The notes below the pieces were generated by a model that was not told where the DNA came from, did not search any database, and was given only the letters and a program-made list of their open reading frames with translations. Below, in pieces: positions 24,691-34,235 of a stretch of 64,000 nucleotides of DNA (the first letter of the stretch is position 1; every line of letters starts with the position of its first letter). Source of the DNA: DSXH01 sp020724325 (GTDB taxonomy: Bacteria; Bacteroidota; Ignavibacteria; Ignavibacteriales; Melioribacteraceae); contig JBFLYW010000016.1 in NCBI GenBank assembly GCA_040756515.1, positions 1 to 64,000 of the forward strand, read 5' to 3'. A program made the position numbers and the translations under genes.

Positions 24691-25851
24691 TTATTCCGGA
24701 TAGTCTGCAATAATAAGTTTGAACTCTTTGGAATTGTTAGCTTCTCGAAATACAGTTTCCACCTCAAATGGATCGAGCGGATTGGCAATATGCAAAATCG
24801 ATTTTTCAAACCCGGCAAGCATGTGTAGCAAGATCTTTTTATTAATTAACTGTCCGCCTGTTGCTGCTGCTTGCTTATTGTAAAAAAGTAAAACCTTAAT
24901 AGGAATTTCCCGGTTTATTAATTCAACCAGCCCAATCATACCGGCAGAAACAAATCCGAAATCCCCGCTTAAAGCCCATACGTTTTTATAGCCGGATAAG
25001 TAAGCGCCAATAGCAAGCGGAATTGCTCCGCCCATATATGTTACAATATCTACACATTCATAAGGAGGAAATGCAAAAGCGCTTAATCCACTTGTATCTC
25101 CGGTTACAATATCACCTCTGTAGTTCTTGAATACATCGAATAACGGTGCGTACTTAATTGCTGTATTTTTTGCCCGCTCCGGAAAGTCAACTGGTACTAC
25201 AGGCAAATCCGGTCTTTGAATTGCTGTTCTGTTCCCATCAAATTTTTTTGCAAGAAAAACTTTGTACTGATAATCTGAGAGCATAGGGTGAACTACATGC
25301 TGGTAAACATCTCTTTTGTATGAATACTTTTTCTTTAAATTATTTTTCTGTTCGAAAAAGATCTCATTCTTTACTTCAGAAGCATCAATCAATAATGCAA
25401 CAGGAAGTTTTATTCTCTCGGATTCTTCATATGCTTGAATAACGTCGCTGTAAATTGTAATAGACGACGATTGAATGAACCTAAGCGGCAGTCCATTTAG
25501 AATAGGTGTTAACTCTAAAATGTTATCTGAATGTTTACCGCTTTTATCTTCGAAAATAATTGTAACAAAACCGGCTGTAATTTCCGAATAAAGCGAGTCA
25601 ATTACGCTGTTTGCAGCTTTCATTAAACCATGAGCTTTCATTAGTGAAGCGGATCTTTTACCGCAAATACTAGCACTATGCGCAATAGTATAAGCCGCTT
25701 CTTCATGAAATGAGAACTTATTATTTCTCATACTCAGTTCATTAAATGCCTGAAATGTTTCCGAGCCGCCGTAACCGGGTACATGTGTAACAACTTCAAC
25801 ACCAAGATCAATTAATGCATAAGCAATTACATTTGCAAATGTAGTTTTCAT
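24691..25851 (-). CDS. Thiamine-pyrophosphate enzyme, IorA-like without ferredoxin domain
   Basis: 386 residues. The N-terminal half (HVPGYGGSETFQAF, FHEEAAYTIAHSASICGKRS, LMKAHGLMKAANSV, FEDKSGKHSDN) follows the pyrimidine-binding domain of indolepyruvate ferredoxin oxidoreductase alpha and related enzymes. The C-terminal half has the TPP site GDFGFVSAGMIGL...LLFYNKQAAATGG. True IorA is longer and ends in a ferredoxin domain, which is absent here. A decarboxylase of a 2-oxo acid (like phosphonopyruvate or sulfopyruvate decarboxylase) is the alternative. It pairs with the downstream cupin. AGGAAGAG precedes the ATG. Confidence 0.82.
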   Translation of the reverse strand: MKTTFANVIAYALIDLGVEVVTHVPGYGGSETFQAFNELSMRNNKFSFHEEAAYTIAHSASICGKRSASLMKAHGLMKAANSVIDSLYSEITAGFVTIIFEDKSGKHSDNILELTPILNGLPLRFIQSSSITIYSDVIQAYEESERIKLPVALLIDASEVKNEIFFEQKNNLKKKYSYKRDVYQHVVHPMLSDYQYKVFLAKKFDGNRTAIQRPDLPVVPVDFPERAKNTAIKYAPLFDVFKNYRGDIVTGDTSGLSAFAFPPYECVDIVTYMGGAIPLAIGAYLSGYKNVWALSGDFGFVSAGMIGLVELINREIPIKVLLFYNKQAAATGGQLINKKILLHMLAGFEKSILHIANPLDPFEVETVFREANNSKEFKLIIADYPE

Positions 25852-25918
25852 TCTCTTCCTATAATGATATTTGGTATTTATATAGTTCTGAAATCAGAAT
25901 AATCTGCAATGTAAAAAA

Positions 25919-27151
25919 CTAATTAGTGTAAACGGAATTCCTAAAATCGTTTCCGGTAGGATTTTGAAAAATCCTCAATTCAAATTCTGGTGTTGCAGCA
26001 AGGATATGATCGAATATGTCGGCTTGAATATTTTCGTAGTCAGTCCAATTTGTAGTGCCGGCAAAAACATAAATTTCGATAGGAATTCCTTCCGGACCCG
26101 GAGGAAGCTGGCGAACAATAAATGATAAATCTTTTCTGATATTTTTATTTTTACTTAAGAACTCTATAAGATACGCACGGAACGTACCAAGGTTTGTTAA
26201 ATGTCTTCCGTTAACCGGTACTGATTCGTCAATATTGTTAGTCTTATTATATTCATTAATTTCATCTAACTTTTTGACCAGGTATTCCTTAATTAACTGA
26301 AACTTGGAGAATTTTTCTAACATTTCTTTGGTACAGAATTTAACACTCGATTGATCTACAAAGACAGCACGTTTAATCCTTCTTCCGCCAGAAAGCGTCA
26401 TGCCTCTCCAATTCTTAAACGAATCCTCTAACAATTTATATGTTGGAATTACTGTTATTGATTTATCCCAGTTTTGAATTTTGATAACATTTAATGAAAT
26501 ATCAATCACATCACCGTCGGCAGAATATTTTGGAACCTCAATCCAATCGCCAACTTTTACCAAATCGTAAGAAGAAATTTGGATACTGGCAACCAAGGAA
26601 AGAATTGTATCGCGAAAAACAAGCAGCAGAACCGCGGTAAGTGCTCCTAATCCGGTTAGAATTGTCCACGGGGATTCGCCTATCAAATTTCCTATTATTA
26701 ATATAGAACCGAATATGTAAAGAATAATAATAACTACCTGGAAATATCCTTTGACTGGACGCTCTTTATATTTTTCATTAGTACCAAAATAATCGCTTAT
26801 TGATGTAAGAAGTGCAGTAACGACCGAAATAAAAATGAAAATACCTAACGAACTGATAATTAATTTTAATGCGCGCGTGTATTCCGGTAAAAGATAACTA
26901 AAACTGTTGATGATAAATAGAGGCACAAAATATGAAACACGGCTTAGGACACGGTTGCCGAAAAAGATATCGTCAACTTTTGTGTTTGTTGATTTGATCA
27001 GCTTTTTAACAATTCTAAATACAATTTTTTTAGTAAAGTAGTAAGAAACAACTGCAAGGACTATTACTAATAAAAATTTAATATTGTTATCCAGCCAGGT
27101 GAATTGGTGCAATATCTCTTCAATTTTTTTTATAACATCTCCAAATAACAT
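25919..27151 (-). CDS. MscS-family mechanosensitive channel, YbdG-like
   Basis: 410 residues. About five membrane helices are followed by the pore helix and MscS beta domain (GLGALTAVLLLVFRDTILSLVASIQISSYDLVKVGDWIEVP), then a soluble C-terminal domain. The arrangement, with a long insertion before the final domain (GGRRIKRAVFVDQSSVKF), is that of YbdG/MscM rather than short MscS. It opens under hypo-osmotic stress. AAGGAA precedes the ATG. Confidence 0.9.
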   Translation of the reverse strand: MLFGDVIKKIEEILHQFTWLDNNIKFLLVIVLAVVSYYFTKKIVFRIVKKLIKSTNTKVDDIFFGNRVLSRVSYFVPLFIINSFSYLLPEYTRALKLIISSLGIFIFISVVTALLTSISDYFGTNEKYKERPVKGYFQVVIIILYIFGSILIIGNLIGESPWTILTGLGALTAVLLLVFRDTILSLVASIQISSYDLVKVGDWIEVPKYSADGDVIDISLNVIKIQNWDKSITVIPTYKLLEDSFKNWRGMTLSGGRRIKRAVFVDQSSVKFCTKEMLEKFSKFQLIKEYLVKKLDEINEYNKTNNIDESVPVNGRHLTNLGTFRAYLIEFLSKNKNIRKDLSFIVRQLPPGPEGIPIEIYVFAGTTNWTDYENIQADIFDHILAATPEFELRIFQNPTGNDFRNSVYTN

Positions 27152-27229
27152 TCACAAATTCCTTTGGATCAAAGTTAATAAAATTTTCTTTTGGATACGG
27201 AAGCTATTCAGTTTATTATTTAATTCAAT

Positions 27230-27605
27230 TAGACTTCTGAACAATTCAGAAACGTCACTTCGAATCCCGCAAGGCGGGATGAGAAGTTTTATTTCGAAAG
27301 AGCGAAGCGACTGAGAAATTTTATTCCGAGGAAACGAAGTGACCGAGAAACAACAACCTTGAAGGTCATGAGGAACTAAATAACAACTCTTGACCTTCAA
27401 GGTTTACGTTCCGACCTCAAAAAAATTCAGAAATGCTATTTCGAAGGAGCCCGACTTGTCGGGAGACTGAGAAACGTCATTCCGAAGGAACGAAGTGACT
27501 GAGGAACTACGAATAGATTCTTCGCCTCACTTCGTTCGGTTCAGAATGACAGTGCACTCCCGATGAATCGGAGTCGAAATAACAAGAGATATTTTTCTGA
27601 CGTAA
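27230..27605. repeat. Intergenic repeat cluster A
   Basis: This non-coding stretch of about 375 bases is built from short hairpin modules that recur elsewhere in the window. They are CCCGCAAGGCGGG (27266-27278), a 50-base palindrome AACCTTGAAGGTCA...TGACCTTCAAGGTT (27355-27368 with 27391-27404), CCCGACTTGTCGGG (27450-27463), and ATTCCGAAGGAACGAAGTGACTGA-like segments facing TCACTTCGTTCGGTTCAGAATGACA. ORFs crossing it are accidental. It belongs to the intergenic repeats made of 'cattctgaa...gaagaatc' segments that are common in environmental genomes. Confidence 0.75.
27355..27404 (+). repeat. Nested palindrome (ACCTTGAAGGTCA type), copy 1
   Basis: Fourteen-base arms pair perfectly around a 22-base loop (TGAGGAACTAAATAACAACTCT). 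Each arm is itself nearly palindromic (ACCTTnAAGGT). Copies 2 to 4 lie at 45290, 45542 and 52235, the last in the opposite orientation. Confidence 0.8.
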
Positions 27606-27668
27606 CTCATTAATGTTATTTGGAAAAAAATGATTACTTTTTGCCTCGTTTTTTGGAAGGATTTGTAA

Positions 27669-28577
27669 ATGAACAATAATGAAAATTTTAAAGCTTACCT
27701 TGCATGGATATCAATCTGTATAATTTGGGGAACCACATACCTTGCAATAAGAATAGGAGTTGAAGATATTCCGCCGGTTTTATTTGCCGGTTTAAGATGG
27801 TTAATAGCCGGACCAATTCTGTTTCTTTTTCTTAGATTAAGAGGGATGCCGCTTCCTCAAAAAGAAGATCTAATTCCGATGGGAATTATAGGGCTGGCAC
27901 TTCTTGGTATTGGAAACGGATTTGTTGTATTTGCAGAGCAGTCTGTTCCAAGCGGATTAACCTCGCTCTTAGTTACTACCGTTCCATTCTGGATTGTTGG
28001 TATAGAAGCATTTATGCCAAAAGGAGTTCGGTTAAATCCGATTGTTATCTTTGGTCTATTGCTGGGACTAACTGGAATTATTCTAATATTTGGAAATGAT
28101 TTAGGAAGTTTGTTAGAGCCAAAATTCTTAGCCGGCGTAATCGGTTTGATGATTGCAGTTATTGGTTGGTCGGCTGGAACAATTTATTCCAAATATAAGA
28201 GAGTAAGCGTTCATCCATTAATGGGAGCGTCGGTTCAAATGATAATTGCCGGGGTTTTTCTAACGATATTAGGCGTTACGCTTGGCGAAGCATCATCGTT
28301 ACATTTTACGAATGATAGTTTGATAGCTTTCATTTATCTGATAATTTTCGGCTCGCTTATCGGATATGCATCTTACATTTATGCCGTAGCACATTTACCC
28401 GTATCGCTGGTATCAACTTACGCTTATGTAAATCCAGTTATTGCACTCTTTCTGGGATGGTTTGTTCTCAACGAAACAATTACATCGGAAATATTTATTG
28501 GAGCTGCAGTAATACTTTTGGGAGTTGCGCTGGTTAAAAAAGGTACTTCCCTCAAAAAAATCAATCTTTCCAAATAA
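27669..28577 (+). CDS. EamA/DMT-family transporter
   Basis: 302 residues with ten hydrophobic helices in two EamA halves (IWGTTYLAIRIGVEDIPPVL at the start, YAYVNPVIALFLGWFVLNE near the end). The family exports amino acids, nucleotides or other metabolites across the inner membrane; the substrate cannot be read from sequence. GGAAGGA precedes the ATG. It stands alone after repeat cluster A. Confidence 0.9.
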   Translation: MNNNENFKAYLAWISICIIWGTTYLAIRIGVEDIPPVLFAGLRWLIAGPILFLFLRLRGMPLPQKEDLIPMGIIGLALLGIGNGFVVFAEQSVPSGLTSLLVTTVPFWIVGIEAFMPKGVRLNPIVIFGLLLGLTGIILIFGNDLGSLLEPKFLAGVIGLMIAVIGWSAGTIYSKYKRVSVHPLMGASVQMIIAGVFLTILGVTLGEASSLHFTNDSLIAFIYLIIFGSLIGYASYIYAVAHLPVSLVSTYAYVNPVIALFLGWFVLNETITSEIFIGAAVILLGVALVKKGTSLKKINLSK

Positions 28578-28587
28578 TTTTGAATAG

Positions 28588-28910
28588 TAAATAATCCCAT
28601 AACTCTACATCCTGCTCAACTTAGATTCGATGGAAAGAAAAACCGATTAATATTTGGCGTTATTAAGTCTAACTTTACCACTTAACAGAAAGATGAGTTT
28701 TTGAATGAGAATTATTTTTCATTTATGATTTCCCTCCCGCTTGTGATGATATCCTTCAAAGCAGATAAAAATGGAACTGCAAGTACAGCCGGCGCACAAT
28801 TAAACCTATCAGAAGAATTCACAACTTCGGTTATAAACAAATTAAGAGATAAATATGAGGTGGATACACTTGGCGGAACTTCTTCAAGTGAAGGTTTCTA
28901 CCTAATTCTA
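28588..28910 (+). pseudogene. Possible gene remnant
   Basis: Between the EamA gene and the 3' end of the AMP nucleosidase gene one + frame is open except for a single stop. It reads HPAQLRFDGKKNRLIFGV, stop near 28683, then a TTG at 28701 and FKADKNGTASTAGAQLNLS, INKLRDKYEVDTLGG, running on into the opposite gene. The composition is protein-like in the middle part, but I recognise no family and see no ribosome site. It may be a decayed gene or chance; otherwise the 330 bases hold nothing I can name. Confidence 0.3.
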
Positions 28911-29681
28911 ATACGTAAAATGTTTTATCTGCTCGCCTTTACTACCAACCTCAGTCATAGCTTCAATGCCAATTTCCAGATGGAGGTCAAGAAATTTTTG
29001 TGTAACCAATCTATCAGATTCTTCGGTTTTAACACCTTCTGGAATCATTGGTAAATCGGATACAAGAAGCAATGCCCCGCGTGCAATTTGGTTTGCATAT
29101 CCAACAACAAATAAAGTAGCAGTTTCCATATCAATTCCAATCGCACCAAGATTTTTTAAATACTTTTTAAATTCATTATCCCATTCCCATACTCTTCGGT
29201 TGGTAGTATAGATAACTCCGGTTCTATATTCTAATTTTCTTTTCAATATTTTATCCGAAACAAATTTATGTAACTTGAACGAAGGAAGAGCAGGCACTTC
29301 AGGCGGGAAATAATCGTTACTGGTACCATCACCTCTTATAGCAGCAGTAGGAAGTATAAAATGTCCAATCTCTGTAGAGTTTTTTAAGCCCCCGCACTTG
29401 CCTAAAAACAGAACTCCTTCTGGCTTTCTTGCTACAAGCAGATCCATAATTGTTGCTGCATTTGCAGAGCCGATACCAAAATTAATTATTGAAAGTCCCC
29501 TGCTGTTAGTTGCCGTCTGCATTGGTCGTCCAATCCCTTTTATATCGCACTTAAACCTTTCGGCAAACTTTGTTACATAATTGTAAAAGTTTGTAAGCAG
29601 CATAAAATTGCCGAACTCATCAATTTTTGTTCCCGTGTATCTTGGAAGCCAGTTTTTAGCAATTTGAAGTTTTGTCCTCAT
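28908..29681 (-). CDS. amn: AMP nucleosidase
   Basis: 257 residues, the short form found in Bacteroidota-type genomes rather than the long E. coli enzyme. It shows nucleoside-phosphorylase fold motifs: IINFGIGSANAATIMDLL (phosphate side), FLGKCGG, and GIDMETATLF, the EMEx-like purine and ribose site. It cleaves AMP to adenine and ribose 5-phosphate in the cytoplasm. AGGAA precedes the ATG. It stands ten bases before the PAP2 gene end, on the same strand. Confidence 0.85.
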   Translation of the reverse strand: MRTKLQIAKNWLPRYTGTKIDEFGNFMLLTNFYNYVTKFAERFKCDIKGIGRPMQTATNSRGLSIINFGIGSANAATIMDLLVARKPEGVLFLGKCGGLKNSTEIGHFILPTAAIRGDGTSNDYFPPEVPALPSFKLHKFVSDKILKRKLEYRTGVIYTTNRRVWEWDNEFKKYLKNLGAIGIDMETATLFVVGYANQIARGALLLVSDLPMIPEGVKTEESDRLVTQKFLDLHLEIGIEAMTEVGSKGEQIKHFTY

Positions 29682-29691
29682 TTGTAAATTC

Positions 29692-30285
29692 CTAGATAGT
29701 CTTTATCCGTTCAAATTTATCGGTAATCTTGTTTTTCTTATTATCAAAATAATTGTTAATCCGGATAACAATTAAAGCAAACATGTAACCCAGCAGCGCA
29801 CCAATAATTGCACCGCCAATAATATCAGAAGGGTAGTGGACGCCAACATAAGGTCTTGATATTGCCATAAGCGATGCAACAGAAAATAACAACCATTTAA
29901 TCTTTGGAAATACCTTACCGAAATAGAATGCAGCAGCAAAATTATTTACTGCATGAGATGACGGAAAGGAAAATGACCCCGTGCAGCCGACAAGTATGTT
30001 AACATCTGGTAACGCATTACATGGTCTAATTCTTTGAAAAAGATCTTTTAAAAATGTGCTGCTTAATTGATCGGATACTATAACAAGTAAAATCATTCCA
30101 ACTGCGGATATCTTACCTATACGTCCGCCTTTGAATATCAATAAGAAAAATAGAATTATATAAGATATATACCAGTGTTTTACATCTGTTACGAAAACAA
30201 AGAACTTGTCTAAGAAAGGCGTGGACAGATTGTGATTTATAAAGTAAAAAATCGAAAGGTCTATTTGATTCAAAACATCAAGCAT
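29692..30285 (-). CDS. PAP2-family membrane phosphatase
   Basis: 197 residues, five to six helices. The three phosphatase motifs are present: KDLFQRIRP (KX6RP), PSSHAVN (PSGH-like) and SRPYVGVHYPSD (SRX5HX3D). Such enzymes dephosphorylate undecaprenyl pyrophosphate or lipid phosphates at the outer side of the inner membrane; BacA-type or LpxE-type activity cannot be told apart here. Confidence 0.9.
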   Translation of the reverse strand: MLDVLNQIDLSIFYFINHNLSTPFLDKFFVFVTDVKHWYISYIILFFLLIFKGGRIGKISAVGMILLVIVSDQLSSTFLKDLFQRIRPCNALPDVNILVGCTGSFSFPSSHAVNNFAAAFYFGKVFPKIKWLLFSVASLMAISRPYVGVHYPSDIIGGAIIGALLGYMFALIVIRINNYFDNKKNKITDKFERIKTI

Positions 30286-30454
30286 AGAAAATTCTTTGAT
30301 TATTTTGTAAAAAATGAGTATTTAATCTGTTGTCGTTTAACAAAAGTTGTTTATTTTCGAAAATAATATTGGAAACGACATTAAATTAGTTACTAATTGC
30401 AGTATTTCAAAATTTCATTGCAAGAAATGTTCTAACAAATGAATATAATATACC

Positions 30455-32704
30455 GTGATAAACAATAGCCCGAATACTAGATTATTAACCAAGACCTACG
30501 AGCATAAACTCCAGGAATTCATTAAAGAAGAGAATAAGAAGCAATTAATCTCCCCTTTAAGGTCGTTAGCTTATTTTACTTCTGCATCCGGAATTCTTGC
30601 ACTCGTACTTGAAGTAAGATACTTTGCACAGCACAGTGTCCAGATTTATTCTTCGCGGCTTACTTCCATACTAATTGCTTTTTTTATCCTGTTAATATCT
30701 AACACAAAGTTCGGTAAGAAATTTTCCGTTTTGCTTATTCATTTTCTTCTGTTATCTATTATCGTGTCGTTTGGAGTAATGATCTATTTAATTCCGAAAA
30801 CGCTGATATTTAATTCTCACTTAATAAGCTTAATAATTTTTATTGCGGCATTGTTTCTGAGCTGGGAAGTTACCAACCAGATAATAGTTGCCATTTATTA
30901 TAATGTTGTTTTTGCTGTTTCAATTATACTTAGCAGCCGTGAAATTTTTATTCTTCCAAATATGATCGAATCAGTAATTCTGGTTCTCATTATCAGTATT
31001 ATGGCAATAATTGCAAGCTATATTAATTCCAGGTTACGTTTGGATGCGTTTACTAAAGGTTTCGAAGTTTCGTTATCGGAAAGAAAGTACAGAAATATTT
31101 TTGATAATTCTGCCGAAGGCATTTTTCAGGTACTGCCCAAAGGAAATCTATTAATTGTTAATCCTGCGTTCGTAAAATTGCTGGGGTACTCTGCTGATGA
31201 GGAAATACTAAAACTTAATTTCATAAAGGATTTCTTTATTCGTGAAAGCGACTGGGAATTATTAAACAAACTTTTAGATAAACAGGGCAAGGTTAAGAAT
31301 TACAGGGTTCAGTTTAAGAAAAAAGACGGGAGCGAAATAACCGTTAGACTAAATGTACGTGTTAATCTAAATGAGGACGGTTCTACATATTATGAAGGAA
31401 GTATTCAAGATATAACACAACAGGTTCAGGCAGAAAACGAAAAGCAGAAAGCACTTGAAGCACTTAGAGAAGAAAAAATGAAAGCCGATATAAGTGCTAA
31501 AAAAGCTCAACAGGAAAGTAATTTCAAATCCAAGTTTCTTGCCAACATGAGTCATGAAGTTAGAACCCCAATGAATTCTGTAATGGGATTTTTAACATTG
31601 ATAGAAAATGATTTATTTGAGAGCAAGGAAGAATTAAAAAACTTTTCGCGCGATGCACGTTTAGCAGCCCAGACTCTTCTCGATATCATTAATAATATTT
31701 TGGATATCTCCAAAATAGAAGCTGGTAAAATGGACCTTGACGATGTTGAATTTAGTGTCCGCGAAGAGGTTCATAAAGCTGTATCAATTATTACTCAGGC
31801 TGCAAAGCAGAAAGGGATTACAATTGAAGAAAATATTAAAGAAGAAGTTCCGCAGACTGTTTACGGAGACCCTACACGATTCCGCCAAATAGTATTGAAC
31901 CTGTTAAGCAATGCAGTTAAATATACTGACGAAGGAAAAGTTATTATTGCCTCACGTGTTACTACAAAATCTTCATCGGCTATTGAACTGACAACAACAA
32001 TTGAAGATACCGGGCACGGAATACCAAGTGAAAAGATCCCCATGTTGTTCGAACCTTATGTGCAGGTTAAAAGCAAGAAAGGCAAAAAAGAAGGCACGGG
32101 TCTTGGACTCGTTATATCTAAGGAATTTATTAAACTGATGGGCGGGGATATAAAGGTAGAAAGTAAAATTGGTGTGGGCAGTAAATTTACTTTTGTTATT
32201 AAGCTTAAAACCCAGCCGGATTCTGCCTCGAAAAGTGTTGTAGATGAAATTGATGTTTTAGCAGATACTGTGGAGGCAGAACAAGATAGGTCGCCTAAAA
32301 CCGGCGAGCATAAATTTGAAAACGGACTGAAAAAGAAAATTCTTCTTGTTGAGGATAATCCGATAAGTCAAAATCTTGAGATGAAAATCTTAAAAGAAGT
32401 TGGATACGACGTTGATGCTGTATCAAACGGATATGATGCTATTGAAGCCGTTAAAACCGGTACATTTGACGTGGTTCTAATGGATATTGAAATGACCGAT
32501 ATGGACGGAATAACAGCAACACGTAAAATTAGAGAGCTGAACGGTCAAAATGGTAAAATTCCTGTTATTGCTGTAACTGCACATTCCAGTATGAAAGATA
32601 GAGAAAAATGTCTTGCTGCCGGAATGGATGATTATATCGCAAAGCCGATTAATATTCATTTTCTAAAGCTTACTATCGATCAGTGGCTGAATTCTTCTAA
32701 ATAA
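30455..32704 (+). CDS. Hybrid histidine kinase (membrane, PAS, HisKA, HATPase, receiver)
   Basis: 749 residues from a GTG. About six N-terminal helices (35-190), a PAS domain (about 208-325, FDNSAEGIFQVLPKGNLLIVNPAF), a short coiled coil, HisKA (FLANMSHEVRTPMNSVMGF), HATPase (NLLSNAVKYTDEG, DTGHGIP, GTGLGLVISK) and a C-terminal receiver (ILLVEDNPISQN, MDIEMTDMDG, AKPINIHFL). The signal for the membrane part is unknown. No partner with an output domain is adjacent, so phosphotransfer goes to a distant protein. The start codon is uncertain because no ribosome site is clear. Confidence 0.92.
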   Translation: MINNSPNTRLLTKTYEHKLQEFIKEENKKQLISPLRSLAYFTSASGILALVLEVRYFAQHSVQIYSSRLTSILIAFFILLISNTKFGKKFSVLLIHFLLLSIIVSFGVMIYLIPKTLIFNSHLISLIIFIAALFLSWEVTNQIIVAIYYNVVFAVSIILSSREIFILPNMIESVILVLIISIMAIIASYINSRLRLDAFTKGFEVSLSERKYRNIFDNSAEGIFQVLPKGNLLIVNPAFVKLLGYSADEEILKLNFIKDFFIRESDWELLNKLLDKQGKVKNYRVQFKKKDGSEITVRLNVRVNLNEDGSTYYEGSIQDITQQVQAENEKQKALEALREEKMKADISAKKAQQESNFKSKFLANMSHEVRTPMNSVMGFLTLIENDLFESKEELKNFSRDARLAAQTLLDIINNILDISKIEAGKMDLDDVEFSVREEVHKAVSIITQAAKQKGITIEENIKEEVPQTVYGDPTRFRQIVLNLLSNAVKYTDEGKVIIASRVTTKSSSAIELTTTIEDTGHGIPSEKIPMLFEPYVQVKSKKGKKEGTGLGLVISKEFIKLMGGDIKVESKIGVGSKFTFVIKLKTQPDSASKSVVDEIDVLADTVEAEQDRSPKTGEHKFENGLKKKILLVEDNPISQNLEMKILKEVGYDVDAVSNGYDAIEAVKTGTFDVVLMDIEMTDMDGITATRKIRELNGQNGKIPVIAVTAHSSMKDREKCLAAGMDDYIAKPINIHFLKLTIDQWLNSSK

Positions 32705-32810
32705 TTTTTTTGATATTTTAGCCTACCGGATCTGTTAAACTTTACTTTACAATTTTCTGTTTATTGATAAATATTCCGATTAGTATAACAGGCGTAACTA
32801 AATTAGATTT

Positions 32811-32950
32811 CTGAAAAATTCAGAAATGTTATTTCGAATCCCGCAAAGCGGGATGAGAAGAGTCACTTCGAAGAGCAAAGCGACTGAGAAGTTTTATTGC
32901 GAATCCCGCTTTGCATGGGTCGAAATGAAGAGCGATATTTTTCTGAGGTT
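32811..32950. repeat. Intergenic repeat cluster B
   Basis: It contains TTCAGAAATGTTATTTCGAA, the hairpin TCCCGCAAAGCGGGA (32839-32853), CACTTCGAAGAGCAAAGCGACTGAG and ends GATATTTTTCTGAGGTTACT. The two ends closely match parts of cluster A (TTCAGAAATGCTATTTCGAA; GATATTTTTCTGACGTAACT), so it appears to be a shortened relative. The rest of the 285-base gap holds nothing else. Confidence 0.65.
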
Positions 32951-32989
32951 ACTAAGTAATGTTTTTTAAAATTACCTGCAAGGCAGAAA

Positions 32990-33409
32990 TTGCAAATTAA
33001 AACACTATCATTTAATGTTCACTCAAAAGGTAATACCGATATTATTGATATAACCGATGAGGTCCAGTCCAGGTTGAAAGAAACCGGACTGAGGAATGGA
33101 AACGTATTAGTATTTGCACCGGGCGCAACAGCGGGAATAACCACTATAGAATATGAACCTGGATTATTAAAGGATTATCCCGACTTTTTCGAGCGTATCA
33201 TTCCATCCGGGTCAAAATATTATCACGACGAAACATGGCACGATGCAAACGGTTATGCTCATGTAAGGGCTTCATTGCAAGGTGCATCCTTAACGGTTCC
33301 ATTCACAGATGCTAAATTACTTCTTGGTACTTGGCAGCAAATAGTTCTAATTGATTTTGATAACCGACAGAGAACTAGAAAAATTATTACACAATTTATG
33401 GGAGAATAA
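32990..33409 (+). CDS. YjbQ/UPF0047 family protein
   Basis: 139 residues from a TTG with AAGG upstream; this gives the usual family length, so the TTG is favoured. The core has GNVLVFAPGATAGITTIEYEPG, YHDETWHDANGYAHVRASLQG and GTWQQIVLIDFDNR, which are the conserved features, including the His/Asp/Glu cluster. E. coli YjbQ has weak thiamine-phosphate synthase activity; the true role is unsettled. It is followed after three bases by the phospholipase C-like gene. Confidence 0.9.
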   Translation: MQIKTLSFNVHSKGNTDIIDITDEVQSRLKETGLRNGNVLVFAPGATAGITTIEYEPGLLKDYPDFFERIIPSGSKYYHDETWHDANGYAHVRASLQGASLTVPFTDAKLLLGTWQQIVLIDFDNRQRTRKIITQFMGE

Positions 33410-33412
33410 TTA

Positions 33413-34234
33413 ATGAGATTTTTAAGAAAAATTATTGTTCTGGTTTTAATTCCAGCTGCATTGTTAGGATGGGGCGAAAAAGGTCATAAATTGATTACTA
33501 AATATGCAATGAAGTCGCTTCCGGCAGAAATGAATTTATCTGATGAAATAAAAAATGCTATTGTAGAGCATTCAACCGACGCTGATAAACGTAAGAAAGA
33601 CGTTAAGGACGAATACCCGAAACATTTCATAGATATCGATTATTATGAAGAATTTGTTAATGGAAACATGATTACATCTTATGATGAACTCTCAAAAATC
33701 TACGGTGAAAAAACTGTAACTGAAATGGGCGTGTTACCCTGGGCTACAATGTCTACCTATTCTAACCTTGTCGATGCTTTTAAGAAGAACGATAAAGAGA
33801 AAATTATTCTTTATGCTGCGGATATTTCTCATTACGTTGAAGACGGACATCAACCGCAGCACACAACATTAAATTATAACGGTGAAATGACTAATCAGAA
33901 AGGTGTACACTTTAGATACGAAAGCGACATGTTCGATAAAAATGTAGAAGAAATAGAATACAATTATTATTCTATTCCAATTCAATATGTGAGCGATATT
34001 TCTGCCTATATTTTCAATTACGTTGCAGAATCTAACAGTTATAATGATATGATACTTGCTGCTGATAAATTCGCGTATGAAAAATCCGATAAGAATTATA
34101 ATGAAAATTTTTACAGGTTGTTCTGGTTTAAGACAAAACATGTAACGTTTAACAGGGTTAGTCTTGGCGCCAACCGAACCGCTTCATTAATCTATTCAGC
34201 ATGGATAGATGCCGGTAAACCGGTATTAAAATAA
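33413..34234 (+). CDS. Exported zinc phospholipase C / S1-P1 nuclease-like protein
   Basis: 273 residues with a signal peptide (RKIIVLVLIPAALLGWG). The mature chain would start at or near WGEKGHKLI, as in S1/P1 nucleases and zinc phospholipase C, where the N-terminal Trp binds zinc. Other ligand motifs are HFIDIDYY, YAADISHYVEDGHQPQH and HFRYESDMF. Ligand order fits a trinuclear zinc site. Nuclease and phospholipase substrates cannot be separated by eye. GGAG precedes the ATG. Confidence 0.78.
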   Translation: MRFLRKIIVLVLIPAALLGWGEKGHKLITKYAMKSLPAEMNLSDEIKNAIVEHSTDADKRKKDVKDEYPKHFIDIDYYEEFVNGNMITSYDELSKIYGEKTVTEMGVLPWATMSTYSNLVDAFKKNDKEKIILYAADISHYVEDGHQPQHTTLNYNGEMTNQKGVHFRYESDMFDKNVEEIEYNYYSIPIQYVSDISAYIFNYVAESNSYNDMILAADKFAYEKSDKNYNENFYRLFWFKTKHVTFNRVSLGANRTASLIYSAWIDAGKPVLK

Positions 34235-34235
34235 T

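Noticed and set aside
27152..27400. 82-codon - strand ORF
   Set aside because: It lies wholly in repeat cluster A and its residues come from the repeat modules; no ribosome site.
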